NCBI RefSeq assembly: GCF_029962835.1
Contig: NC_080582.1
Coordinates: 75,698,177 to 75,762,176, forward strand
Reading direction: 5' to 3'
DNA: 64,000 nucleotides
DNA from: Magnolia sinica
Taxonomy: Eukaryota; Streptophyta; Magnoliopsida; Magnoliales; Magnoliaceae
The notes under the pieces were generated by a model. That model saw nothing but the letters and a program-made list of their open reading frames with translations. It had not been told where the DNA came from and did not search any database. Every line of letters begins with the position of its first letter. The first letter of the stretch is position 1. Position numbers and translations under genes: made by a program. Below, piece after piece: positions 50,282-62,764 of the stretch.

Positions 50282-52088
50282 GGGCCTGTTTGGGCGCGTG
50301 GCTTTCGGTGTATTAGACGGGATTAGGTCGGATAGGATTGTCAAATCCCTCCTACCCTACCCCTCTTCCTGTTTGGGCGGCTTTGTCAGTGGGACGTCTT
50401 CCGTCCTTTGATGGATACGTGGGAGATATGGAGGGATTGCAAAATCCCTTCTTGGATTCGTCGCCGGCTCTCTCACATCGAGCCCATCCCTCTGCATTTC
50501 GCAGTTCCTGTTACGGACCACGGATGGGATTTTTCAATCCCTCGCGCTGGCGGGAGAGAGGGCATGGCGGGAGAGATGATAGCCGAGAGGTTTCAGGGCG
50601 CGAATACGATGTTATATATGTGGATGCATGTTGGTCGTTGAGCTTATTGCGTGGAGAGGTGTTGCAAGGGCGAGCTGTCGGAGAAGTGAAGCTGAGGTTG
50701 GTTTTCCCAAAATCACTTTCCCAATTCTGTCTGCTCTTGTAAGAGGGAGGGTTAGATAGAAAATGCATCTGAGAGCCTTGATCTCCCTCAAACAATCACC
50801 GGCCAACAGGGCCTCTGAGATCATTGTCTCAGGGTTGTCTCCCATCTATTCCGGACTTCCTCATCAGGCCCTAATAGGCGAATGTTATACGTGATCAGGT
50901 ACTGAGGATGAAAATCGTCTATATGGCCCTCTCACGAAAGTGGTTTCTGAGAACGATTGTAATCACTTGTTTTCTTGGTTTGTATGACAGAGCTGTGGCC
51001 GTCGGGACCTTGACGCTGTGGTGTTCACCTACTTTGCGGTCCAGGTATCTCATACCAACCATTTTCATTGTTGAAAATAAGTCATGCATTGATATTTTTC
51101 ATACCCTATTTATCTATTTCCTGATGTTTTCATAAAATGGATGGTATAACACCTTCCGGTTTCATAACTCGAGGTCTTTAAGTTTTTTATGCTTTTTCAT
51201 AAATATATAGAAGACATGCCGTTCATGATTCATATTCATTTTGGTCCAAATTTCTAAGGTGAAATCTGGGTATACAAATTCCAATGGGTTTCAGTTTGTT
51301 TGCATATGCTGATATTTGAATGTTCAGTAAAAAAACATTGAAATTTGATCATGTTGTAAGCGTAATTTGCATAGTATTTTACAGATGGGTCATTGTACCT
51401 GTAGATTAGCTTCTGTAGTTGTTGTATGTTATTCATAAAAAATGATTTTTTAACGGGTTGGATGAAGCTGATAGTTTACCAGTGATGTGGTGAGTTATCC
51501 TACTATCCGGACCATTGAGGTTGTGGCCACGTGATGGTTGGAGCATATGCATCTTGATCGAGCAGTCGTAACAGTTGAATTGATAGTTGAATTCCAATGG
51601 AAAAATCACACGGTTATTATAGATTTTCAAGTGTAAATTTTCGTTTATGAGATTTACTCATCAGGCCAGTGATTTGAATGGTCTAGATTGATGTACTGTT
51701 ACGCAATGTGTGTTGAAATAGCCCGTCCTTAACCAAAGAGTTGGTAGACTGAAAATAATAACAAAGAGACGTGGTGGGGCCCATTACACATGCCGTACAT
51801 GACACTAGGACCTGGAGGCGAGTTCCTGCACAAGCCTTTCACACTCGATGCCTCCCAAACATCCGCACATGGGTACTTGCGGTGTGTGGTTGCAATCCAA
51901 CGGTTACCCAAACAACTGCTGTTGGTGGGATGGTTGCAACCCCACAACCCCCAAACGTATGACGTGCGGCGTATGGGATTGGTGTCTACCCCCAAAGTGC
52001 CCGACCATCCACTGACGGCAATAAATACACATGCGGCGGTAATTCCATGCGTCTCAATACACCCAAAGCCGTCCGGCCAAACAGGTCC
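50282..52088. mobile_element. Large Tourist-like (PIF/Harbinger-type) non-autonomous element
   Basis: 1,807 bp. Left end GGGCCTGTTTGGGCGCG, right end CGGCCAAACAGGTCC, flanked on both sides by TTA (50279-50281, 52089-52091). The left 350 bp is more GC-rich than its surroundings. A 134-codon open frame (50338-50742) has no recognisable domain, and no transposase is seen. Confidence 0.7.
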
Positions 52089-52091
52089 TTA

Positions 52092-53355
52092 GGAAACTCG
52101 GTTCTGGCACTGACTTGGCCTTGACTTGGTAAGGCTCATTGAGTTGACTCAATAAATCGGTTGACTCGTGGAAACTCAGGCCAAGTTAATCCCCCTATGA
52201 AGCCATTTTTTAAAAAAAAGAAAAGAAAAAAAGAAAAGCTTCTATGAATTATGCTTGTGAGAACTGAAACCAGGACCTGTGTTTATCACATGCTCTCCAT
52301 CAGCAAGCTAAGCATGATTTTGTGCTCTTATTTATTATTATTATTATTTTATGCAATGATTTTTAAATATTCCTTACTATTCCTAGAAGTTTTAATTTAT
52401 ATTTATTAATTATTGAGTTGAGACTCCATTGAATATCGAGTTGAGTTGTCAGGTTTTTTTTTTAAAAAAAAAAAAAAAACTATGTGAGTAGCAGTAGTGG
52501 TTTGTGTATGTGTTGTATATAACATAAATAAAGATCCAAATAAAAGCTTCAGTTAGAATGTCAATATGCGTAGGTTAATGCATGTAAGTAATCAAATGAC
52601 AGTTAATATTATTTTGTTTATGTTGAGTCCTGTTCAAAATAATCTCTATCAAATCAATCGACTTTGCCAAATCAATGTCTTTAAGTGGGCCCTACAGTTT
52701 ATGATGTACAGCTCATCCAGCAGGTGCACCCCTTCATGATGATTAGACGCTGCGGAAATTAGGCAGATCCAATCATAGGGTAGGACATCATATAGGAAAG
52801 AATGTACACCCACAAATCCCTCTGAATTCATTTGTAGCCTTCCTGATGGTTGGATTGGCCCAAGTTTTGGGTCATTCGCTTATCTTGGTGGGGCACATCT
52901 GTTGGACGGGTTGGATGTCATACATACATCAATGGGGCCTTCTTGTGCCTCACTCTACTTCTGCGAAAGAAAAATGGACAAAGGGGATTTTGGTCACTTA
53001 ACCATACAAATAAAGGGTGTCCTGCACCTGAGGCCATCTAAATCTGTTGTTCCACGGGTAGTCCCAAACGCATCCCACTGCACAGGGGCTTTGCATGCGG
53101 AGACATACTAACATGGCATGTGTTTGAGACATCCAAGCCACATATCAGGTGGGATAGACTATTTAAATCATTTAGATGAGAACTCAGGCCAGTCTATTAT
53201 TAAATGGGTCAAACATAAAAGATACTTGTTTGGCAGCTTTGATTTGGAATACAATGGAATCCAAATGACAATTCCACGGGAATCGAATCCTGTGAAATTC
53301 ATAATTATGTTTATCTGAATTATGTCATATATTTACATATTAATGAATTTGATAA
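52092..53355. other. Intergenic, partial GGCCCACC-family MITE
   Basis: 52660-53000 carries TTAAGTGGGCCCTACAG and TTGGTGGGGCACATCTGTTGG family words in inverted order. Homopolymer T/A runs at about 52455-52481. No gene. Confidence 0.45.
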
Positions 53356-54020
53356 GGGCCATTTGGATGGGAATAAATGGAGATAAATTGATAGAATTGG
53401 GAGTGAATTGAGAGACAATATTTGAGGTGTGTTTAGATGGAAGTAAATGCATGTAAATGAAATGAGAATAAATGTGCAAATAAACTAAATCCTCTCCACC
53501 ACCCGGAAGTAGAGGGTGAAATGTCTTTTTGAGCTCCTTTGGAGAGTTACATGTGTAAACAAAGGTGCTGTTATGCAAATGTCTACCACACATATCACAC
53601 TAATGATACTACGAAACAATTCATTGATCAACTACATCATCAAAATCACACTAAAAGAATGATTCAAACTGTCCAAAGGATGAAAAACATTGGCAAGTTA
53701 TTTGTGATCCTTACATTTGTGGCTTACTCAAGGCTCGAAATTTCTTCATTTTTAACTCAAGTTTGTATTTTAATTGGCTTACTACAATTATTCTATTAAA
53801 TATTGTGTATGTATACTAAGTTGGGATATTAAATCTGATTTGAGATGTCACATGTATTCCTGAATGCAGTCTAATTCTTCCCATTTACTCCCATCCAAAC
53901 GGAATATTTGAATTTCAAATGCATTTAATTTACTCCATCCCAACACAATTGTATAAGATATTTACTCCCGATTCATTTACCTTCAATTCCATTTCCCATT
54001 TATCTCCATTTACAAACTCT
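53356..54020. mobile_element. AT-rich inverted-repeat MITE (GGCCATTTGGATGGGAATAAATGG ends)
   Basis: The left part has GGCCATTTGGATGGGAATAA and ATGGAGATAAATTG; the right part has CCCATTTATCTCCATTTAC and ACTCCCATCCAAACG, i.e. the inverse. Exact ends and target duplication not resolved. Confidence 0.5.
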
Positions 54021-57016
54021 TAAGTAAATCATTTAAGAGATTCAGGTGAGCCACAAAGGGTGGACCCATTAATTTGGAATAGTATAATTTTTAGGATGTC
54101 CATTCATCCATGTGGGCTCCACCATTGGAATGGATTGGATGGTATACGCAAAACATGGTTGCCCCACATGATGTGAGAAGGTTTTAATTGGGGGCGTACT
54201 CATCTCACTTGTTCATTGTGGTGCGGCCCACCTGAGTTTTTTATGGCCTGATATTTGGGCACCAAGGATAGCATGGCGAATGAATTTAACAAAACATCAA
54301 GGTGGGCCACACATTTAGAGCAGATGAGTGTAGAGAGAGAGAGAGAGAGAGAGAGCCTCTGGCAAATTCTAGATTTCTAGCTTCGGGAAGCTACGCAGGA
54401 AAAGAGAAAAACAAGTTGGAGCAGGTAGAAAAGCTGTGGATTCAGGTGAAGGGAAGAGAAAGATGTTGAAAAGGAGTGTAGATATTCTTTTGTAAAGGAA
54501 AGACCCTCCAATAACGGCAAAATTCCTGAAAATCGACGTGGAAATCAACATTTTACCAAATAATGCCTCCACGACTTGAAATCACATGGAGGTGCTTTTG
54601 GAGAGTGGAAATTGCAAAAATGCCCTCGTCTAACTTTTTTTCTTAAGATTTAGTCAAAGTGGAGGCTTGTAGGGCCCACATGGTATAGGTGAAACATCCA
54701 ACCAGTCCAATATATGTACCCTGCCATGTTGGTCACACAAACAAATAAGTAGCCTGATCAAATCATCAAATGAGCTGCCATTGAATTTGTATGTTCTGAG
54801 TACTGTATAATATTTTTTATGGATTGGCCCACTTTATGATTGGATAATAATTTTGGTTCATCTAATGATAATGTTGGTTTACAACTGCTTACAGTTGGAT
54901 GTTAGACACAAACTACATGGCCCAAAAAAAAAATAAAAAATAACACACACATTAACCATTGGAGAGGATTCTAATTCCTCCCCCATGTTAGAGAGGATTT
55001 CAAAAGGCTATCTTTTTTAGGATTTCATATGCACGCATTCTAATTATCTCTAATTCCAATTGGCCAAACCCTTTAATTCTCCAATTCAAAGCTCCCAAAC
55101 AACCCCCTTGGAAGAACTCGCAACTCTTCTCAAACACCATTCTTTCATGCCTTTATGGCTCATCTGATGACTAGACCAGCCTGTATTTTTGGGCCACAGC
55201 ATATACATTGCGGACGCACGAGATAAACGGCCCAGATCTTGTACACATATTCCACTTTGGCATGTTGATGGGAAATGTTCAAATACGAATTTCTATCTTA
55301 TAAAATCATTCTATTATTGTAATTTTCGGATCGTATCTACAGTACTTAACGGACCCTGGATTGAGTCAGTTCTCATACCTGTTGGAAAATTTAGCTGGGA
55401 TCGGGTCCCACCCAGTGAAAATGCTTATATGTCATCCAACCCGTTCATTCTCTGCGCCCCACCTGGATGAAGGGACCAATCCCAATTTTATTTTAATGCC
55501 TCTTTATTTTTTGGTAAAACGAGAATTCGCAGTTCCGTGGAAAAGCTAGGAAATGTAAATTGCTTTTGAAAGGATTTTTGTTTTTTCCTCTTCAAACGGT
55601 GGAAAAGTAGTCTTTCGAGGGGGGACTCATTTCATTTTCGGTATTTTTAACATTTCCAAACAATGCCAAAAAAACTAGAATTGAAAATTAGTTAAAACTT
55701 CGTAATCAAAGTATAGAAATGGCTCTACCCCACATTAAATCATTCAAATCATGGGTCTCATATTTGAAGCATGATCCTTTTCTTTATTAATTTGAGGGTG
55801 GGACCCTCGCCATGAGAAATTACTTTAATTTCTTGTGAGCCGACGACCCACGTATCAAATATTGATAAGAACAGATACTACACGATCTTGGGGAAAAGCC
55901 CAAGAAAAGTATAGCTAGAAGCATGATCCTAGTGGCCATTGGAAATTTGGAATGAAAACTGTCAATGTGCCATCTTCAGCAAACGGGATGTCCGTCAATC
56001 GAGGTCAGGGCATAGGATCATCCAATCAATCTCTATGGTGAGGTCCTTGGAGAGTTTTGATTAGGGTACTTGTACACCATGATAGAAACGTGCCACATGA
56101 TCAACGGTTCCAATCATCTTAAGATAGTGGTGTGGTGACGATGAGTTGAGGGTGAATCCCCACCTTCGGACTTGACTTCAATTAATTATTTTCTATGGAC
56201 TTGGAAATCATTGAAAAATCAAACGGATTAAACTGTGAGCATACTCGGCACATGCCGAAGACAACCAACGGATCCAATCAGCTAACACCAAATCCAACAG
56301 TGATTCAGTCACGACCGAACATCCGAATTCCAAAACTCCTAAAACTCTCTTTATATTGCGACCGATATGCAAAAAAGGATAGAATGAATCCTCTCTACCC
56401 ATTGATCACTCTTTGTATCACTTAGTCTTTCCGAATAGCGTGGTGTTGAGGCGTGAGAGGTCATATATTCAAAATCGAGAAAAGTACAGTCGTCCTTGTA
56501 TACAAAATGGACATGGTATTACTAGAGACAAATTCTGACCAATCAGGATGATTTATGATTCATTGGAAAGGGGGTCAAATGATCTTCCTAACAAACTTAA
56601 GTTTTTTCGAATCTAAGTTATGATGAGGAAGATCCGGTCCGTTTATCAAAACCATGTATTGTTAACCGATTAAAATTGAAAAAACTTTGGCCGCATTTTA
56701 AACTAGTCAAATGAGATTCGATTGAAATGATTTTAGTTGTAATGAAAAGCTTATCAGGTGACGTTTTCAATGATCCTAATATCATCAAAAGCAGACTATT
56801 GGTCAACTTGCAAACAATCAATTTCATTATCGGATGAACGTATTTTTGATACGTCAAACGAGGTTCGATTGAAGTGATTATATCTTATTAGAAAGTTTAT
56901 CTGATTATTTTTCTAACAATATAAAGATTACCAAAAAATGGAAAAATAACAAAGAAGATATAAGCATTTAAACATTTGGTAGAAAAAAATGGGGCCACCA
57001 TATTATATTGTATACG

Positions 57017-57017
<1 letters not shown>
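54021..57017. other. Intergenic, GGCCCACC-family fragments and (GA)n at 54334-54354
   Basis: 54040-54320 is a MITE-family fragment (GGTGGGCCACACATTTAGAG). 54530-55000 shares ACCAAATAATGCC with 42793. No coding region recognised. Confidence 0.45.

Positions 57018-57091
<74 letters not shown>
57018..57091. repeat. (AT)n microsatellite
   Basis: About 36 uninterrupted AT units. Confidence 0.95.
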
Positions 57092-57099
<8 letters not shown>

Positions 57100-57119
57100 A
57101 TTATAATTATAATATTTTT

Positions 57120-57970
57120 ATATGCACTGAAGGCGGAGTGCTCACAACAATGCCCGATGCAGTGAGTTGTTGGCAACGGATGCTAACGTCTATATAAGGC
57201 ATCCGAGACACATACAGACAGACATATTAAAATAGAGAGACAAAAAGACGGAAGAAAAGGAGAAAGTAGAAAGAAAAATATAGAGAGGGTCTGAGGGTTA
57301 GAGTTTGCCTATAGAGGCTACTCAAAGTGACTTAAAGATTTTTAACATGTCGACATGCTGCCCAACACATGAGACAAAAATGGCTATCCAAGGAATAAAA
57401 AAAGCTAAGAATTTATTCATCTCTATTTAATTTGCATTCCATTCTACACATTTCAATTGCATTATTTATATCTATATTTCCTTTTATCTTATTCTATACT
57501 ATTCTTCATCTTTCATTTTTCACTTTATTTGTTTGCCCAATATCTTAAATCATACGAAGTAAGGCTAGTTAGTATTTTATTTTATTCACTGTAATTTTAT
57601 TTTATTTGCCTACCTGGGGGCTACTTGGCTCTGTAATGTAAGGCTAGATAACTTTTCTCATTTCCATCTGCTCGGCCCTTATGAGTTATGCGAAGCATGA
57701 CCAAATAATAAAATGTCGAAATTCTGTTGAATTCCTAAAAATTACAAATCTTGTGAAGTAAAGAACGCACATTGTGTGGTGGAAAATGATGCTTAATCCC
57801 TTCCTGTTACGTCACCGGTGCCCTTACTCGGAATCTACGGCCGCAGACCAACCGCAGGAGTCATTTGAGTTAGGAAATTGCAAGACTCCCCGAGTTCTAA
57901 GCGATTTTACGATTCCTAGTCGGTTGTAGCTTTTAAGCTTTATTTGGCTAGTGGCGACTCCAAATCAAAT
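57120..57970 (+). mobile_element. Possible decayed gypsy LTR (solo)
   Basis: A TATA-like TCTATATAAGGCATCC (57189-57204) is followed by a purine-rich leader and, near 57950, TAGTGGCGACTCC, a word typical of the junction after the LTR in Athila/Tat-type gypsy elements. No partner LTR is seen in the window. Confidence 0.35.
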
Positions 57971-58309
57971 ACATTTTTACACTCGAGTCAATAGCATACT
58001 TCGCCTACAATAACAAAATCATTACCAAAGCTAATAAAGTGAGGGCACCGCCAATGTTATATTTTTTGAAAATACAACATATGAAAACTATATAAATGAT
58101 TATATGAAAGGTCAACTTGATTAAAATGAAGTAAAGCCAATAAATGAAAAACCTAGCAACATTCGTGATAAATTTAAAACTCATTTAGAAGGAAATTAAC
58201 CAAGAAAATCGAAAAGTGTAAGAAAATAAACATATTTTGGCCTAGATTTTTATATGTTCCTTGTACAAGGAGATATAAATGAAATAATTAAGAAAAGTGA
58301 TCACTCTAC

Positions 58310-58870
58310 TATAAAATATTGAAGGTGATCCTTTAGTACTTAGTGAAGCTCTCTCATCTTTTGATGCATAATTTTAGAGGGAAGCCATCGATGATAAAAT
58401 GGATTCCATAGTCTCCAATAATACTTGGTATTTGGTCGATCTTCTAAAAGATACAAAGCCTATACGATGTAAGTATATTTTTAAAAGAAAATTTAATCAT
58501 GATGGAACCATAAATAAGTTTAAGACTTGATTGGTAGCCAAAGTCTTTAGACAAAAGGTAGGTATTGATTTTTTTATATACATATTCTCTTGTTACGCGT
58601 ATATGTACCATTAGGACCCTAATTGCTCTTGCAGCAATTCACAGCATAGTAATCTATCAAATGGATGTAAAAAATACATTCTTAAATGGTAATCTAGATG
58701 TGGAAGTATATATTTAACAACATGGGGGGTTTGTTCAACCCGGGCAAGAGAAGAAAGTGTGTAAACTGGTCAAATCTCTCTATGGGCTTAAGCAAGCTCC
58801 TAAATAATGGCACGAGAAGTTTAACTAAGTAGTATAATCTAATAATTTTAGAGTAAACCAAGCAGATAAG
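58310..58870 (+). pseudogene. Ty1/copia reverse transcriptase fragment
   Basis: Frames in turn show MDSIVSNNTWYLVDLLKD, CKYIFKRKFNHDGTINKFKT, then MDVKNTFLNGNLDVEVYI and [17 protein letters not shown]. Stops and frameshifts throughout. It differs from the copy at 19890-21430, so it is another lineage. Confidence 0.8.
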
Positions 58871-58899
58871 TGAAATATATGCTTTATCCAAGCCATCTA

Positions 58900-59425
58900 T
58901 TAATTTTGAAATATTGTTTCAGGGCACGAGCCCCAAAAGAATGAAGGTCCAAGGCTCAAGTGCACCATAGAAAGCAGTGGTGATAATGATTTCCACTGTT
59001 GAAACCTTCCTAGGGCTCACTGTGATGTTTATTTTCCATTCAACATGTTCATAAGGCCACATGAACCCAAGTGAAGGAAAAACATAAACATCAACTTGAT
59101 CCAAAACTTACGTAGCCCTAGGGTGTTTTCAGTGGTAGACATTCAATACTTTCGGTTTCCTATTGTGTGGTCCACTTGAGCATTCAATCTATCTCATTTT
59201 TTGGATTATAACCTAAGATAACCTAATATGATTTGTCAAAATGGATGGACAACATGGATAAAACACATACATTATAGTAGACCTCACAGATCCCCTGACA
59301 AGACCGTCCGTCTCTAGCTAGGTTCTGATGGGGTAGTATCCAATCCCCGCCCACCACTATAGGGGCTCCCTGGAGAACCGCGTTGGAGAAAATTTGAGTC
59401 ACATTCACACATATGCGATGCTTTT
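58900..59425. mobile_element. GGCCCACC-family MITE, partial
   Basis: Contains CAAGTGCACCATAGAAAGCAG, a TTGAAACCTTCCTAGGGC-like centre, GTGTGGTCCACTTGAGC, and ATGGATGGACAACATGGAT. The left end is missing. Confidence 0.5.
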
Positions 59426-59428
59426 AAG

Positions 59429-60020
59429 GCCCGTTTGGGAGCATTGATTTGGAACCCCCTGGATTCAAAACCCCCTTAATTAAAAACCCCCTGTCTTTGA
59501 AATCCTCTTGTTGTGTTTTGCACCCTGGATTCGAAATCAACTTTAATCCAAATGTAGCCATGCATGGTATATTTATGGGGGTTCGAATTTAATTACTAAA
59601 TCAACTTTAATATATTTAATTAGTGAACGTATGTAATATTTGACATAATTATTGTAATAAGCCTGCTGAAATATATATTTTGCCTAAAAATGATGAAATT
59701 CCAAGTCTTGGTTGGGCCACAATCACAAGATCATGCCCCATTGACTAACCAACGATGTTAACCATTGATTTAAATGGACAATGTTTGGATGATGCTGATC
59801 ATCATATTAAAGTAATTATAGTGATGCAATTGATAATCTAATTGCTTAGGGATATCATTAGTGAGTCATGTACCCAATAATTTAATATTCTAGTGACACA
59901 CATATTAAGCATGCAACTCTGGGAAGAATTTTCTATGTAATCCAAGCTCTCACCGTGGATTTCAAACTTGTCTTTGAGAGGATTTGTAATCCCCCAAAAC
60001 CTATGGCGCCAAACTAGACC
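59429..60020. mobile_element. Possible MITE with GGCCCGTTTGGGAGC end
   Basis: Left end GGCCCGTTTGGGAGCATTG. The right end, in reverse, is GGTCTAGTTTGGCGCCATAGG. Inner arms share GGGGG-rich and GGATTYRAAA words. No target duplication resolved. Confidence 0.4.
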
Positions 60021-60222
60021 AGATTGGCGGTAGTGATTGACTTAGGAACCATCGCGGAGAATGATTCCCTATTTTCTTCTATATAAATAGTTTTTTTTTA
60101 TTTTTTATTTTTTATTTTTTATTTTTTTAATTAAAAAAAAAAAAAAAGGGTCAGTGGCACATGGGCGATGGCGCAGGCGGGACGCTTGGATTGGTTGGTG
60201 GCTCGTGTCAACGGTCGAAATA

Positions 60223-60751
60223 GGACGCGGATTTCCTGCGAAAGCCTTTCGCAGGAAGTTCCTGCGCAAGAATGCTGTGTGGGGCCCACCATCATGTTTT
60301 TTGGAAATGTACTCCGTTCATCCGTTTGGTGAGCTCATTTTAGGAAAATTGACCAAAAACGAAGTGGATCCAAAACTAAAGTGGGCCACACGAGAGGGAA
60401 AGAAATACCTACCGTTGAAAGCTTCCTGGGCTCCACCTTGATGTTTATATGCCATCCAAACCGTTTATAAGGTTATTAACACAAGGATGAAGTGAAAATA
60501 CAAAAAAAATAGCCTGAAACAAAGCTTTTATGGTCATAAGAATGTTTCAACGGTTATAACTGAATCCCTACTGTTTCCTCTCGTGTGGCCCACTTGAGTC
60601 TTGGATCCACCTCGTTTTTTGTAGCTTGTCCTAAAATGAGCTCACCAAACGGATGAACGGAGTACATTTCCCAAAAACATGATGGTAGGCCCCACACAGC
60701 ATTCTTGCGCAGGAACTTCCTGCGAAAGGCTTTCGCAGGAAATCCGCGTCC
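60223..60751. mobile_element. Young Mutator-like foldback MITE
   Basis: 529 bp with a perfect 9 bp duplication GTCGAAATA (60214-60222, 60752-60760). Ends GGACGCGGATTTCCTGCG. The arms are about 190 bp; the outer 120 bp have about two mismatches. Each arm also holds its own small palindrome, CCTGCGAAAG-C-CTTTCGCAGG. No coding frame. Confidence 0.9.
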
Positions 60752-60963
60752 GTCGAAATATCTGTCAATTAATTGCAAGTTAGTTTCGTCCGTTCATTCT
60801 GATTTTGAAGCTGTGCCCCTGATTTGGACATTTGAAGTATGAAAACACATCCGTCCACGTGATACGTGCGTACGGCTGCCCCTGAGCTGCCTGCGTACGA
60901 GACGACTCTGTTGTCGTTGTTACTAGCTGGCAACTTCCCGAGCGCGACTTACCATCGATCTCG

Positions 60964-61414
60964 GTGAGACCCTGACCGTAGGTCTTACCACAATGTATTC
61001 ATAATATATCCACACCGTCCATCTGTTTTTTCCAGATAATTTTAGCATATTTTCCAAAAAACGAAATAGATAAAAATTTCAGCCGGACCACACCACAGGA
61101 AACAGTAGTTATCTACTATTAAAAACATTTTATGGGCCACAGAAGTTTTGGATCAAGCTGATAATTGCTTTTTCCCTTCATCTAAGTCTGTGTGACCTTA
61201 TCAACATATTGGATGGTCAATAAACATTATGGTGGATGCTAAGAAGTTTTTAATGGTGGGTGTTCAAAGATTAGTTTCCTATGTGGTGTGGTCCACTTGA
61301 AATTTTTATCTGTTTCATTTTTCTGAAATTAGTCCAAAATTATCTGGAAAAACAGATGGACGGTGTGGATGTATAATGAATACGTCGTGGTGAGACCTGC
61401 GGTCAGGATCTCAC
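60964..61414. mobile_element. Foldback MITE (GTGAGACCCTGACCG ends)
   Basis: 451 bp. The left arm GTGAGACCCTGACCGTAGGTC runs into ATCCACACCGTCCATCTG and CCAGATAATTTT; the right arm is its inverse over about 95 bp. Target duplication not resolved. Confidence 0.75.
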
Positions 61415-62189
61415 CCACATGGTGGTTCCGTGTGGCAGCTTCGCGCTCCAACTTCCTTATTTACATGTGGTGCGTTGGATAGTTCCCAGGTTTTAAAGGT
61501 GGAAGATTTTACACGTATTAACGTTTTAAGGGTGGAGATTCTCACACGTGTTCATTGTAAAGGTGGGGCTTTTTTTAACAGTATAGGATGGAGATCGCTT
61601 GCTATGGGGCCAGCGTAGGATACTTGGTAGACTTTGGACCGTTGATTCACTCAGCTGGTGCTTTAGACACACCATATCTGGTTCGGCATGTATGATATAA
61701 TGCCCGTTTTCTATACGCAGAAGGGAAAAGATTTGATACTCCGGCAGAGTGTGATGGATGATACGCAGATACTTTGAAGGTATTCAGAAACTGCGCAGAT
61801 GACAAACAAATAATTCGAATTCAGTTGTCCATTCATGATTCCAATTAAGATGTATCACCACTATTTCCTCCGGTATGGCCCACTTGATGAATGGATTTGC
61901 TTCATTTTTTTAGAATGCCACGTGATGATTTGAAGAAACGGATGGACAAAGTGGGCATAGGATACATACATCAAGGTGGGCCCCATGGTTAAGGTCAAGT
62001 TCGGTGGCATGTGGCACACCACGCAATCCCCTAAACCCATGAAATCCGGGAGCGGATTAGGTGTGTCCCATATCTACCATCGTGGGTGGGACCCCTAACT
62101 GTCGGGCTCAAAACTAAAATTAAGGAGCGCTTTCCACGTTTGGTGTTAATTCAAAAATTTCCACGTTACCAAATAGGCCTAATTAACTC
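61415..62189. other. Intergenic; half of a GGCCCACC-family MITE at about 61850-62010
   Basis: No gene. ATTTGAAGAAACGGATGGAC and AAGGTGGGCCCCATGGTTAA mark a MITE right arm. Confidence 0.45.
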
Positions 62190-62283
62190 TAGTAAAATAT
62201 ATGCAGGCCACCATGATGTATGTGTCTTATCCATATCATTTATCTGTTTTACCAATTAATTTTAATGCATTAATCCAAAATTG

Positions 62284-62325
<42 letters not shown>

Positions 62326-62595
62326 GAAGATCAAGTGGACCACACCATGAACCCATCATCCATGTTTGCCTGACCTTATGAAATTTTTTAATGACAAAAA
62401 AACATCACCTGTGAATCTTATGGAGGTTCCAACGGTGGGCCATGATATCTCCACTGTTTCCTATGGTGTGGTTCACTTGAGCTTTCGGTATATTTTAATT
62501 TTGGGCTTATGCCATAAAATGATTTAGAAAACCAGATGAACAATGTGGATAAACTACGTACGGTTAATGTGGCTCCACAGAGTTTATTTACTGAT
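62190..62595. mobile_element. GGCCCACC-family MITE with internal (CA)n(TA)n
   Basis: Left arm CAGGCCACCATGATGTATG...CCATATCATTTATCTG; right arm CCAGATGAACAATGTGGATAA..GTGGCTCCACAGAG, inverted. Microsatellite at 62283-62325. Confidence 0.55.
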
Positions 62596-62764
62596 CAATA
62601 AGCAATACGCTTCCCTCTCTCACATGGTTGAAGAATCTTCAGACGGATCTGGACCACACATCACGAAAGCCCTGGGTCACAGGAAAAATGCTGCCATAAT
62701 TTCGTACTATCATGACGGGCCAACGCCTAAAAGGCATAATCCCTCTTCCGTGCATCTCGACATA

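Noticed and set aside
50338..50742. 134-codon open frame inside the Tourist-like element
   Set aside because: No recognisable domain; overlapping open frames on the other strand; kept only as a hint of captured DNA.
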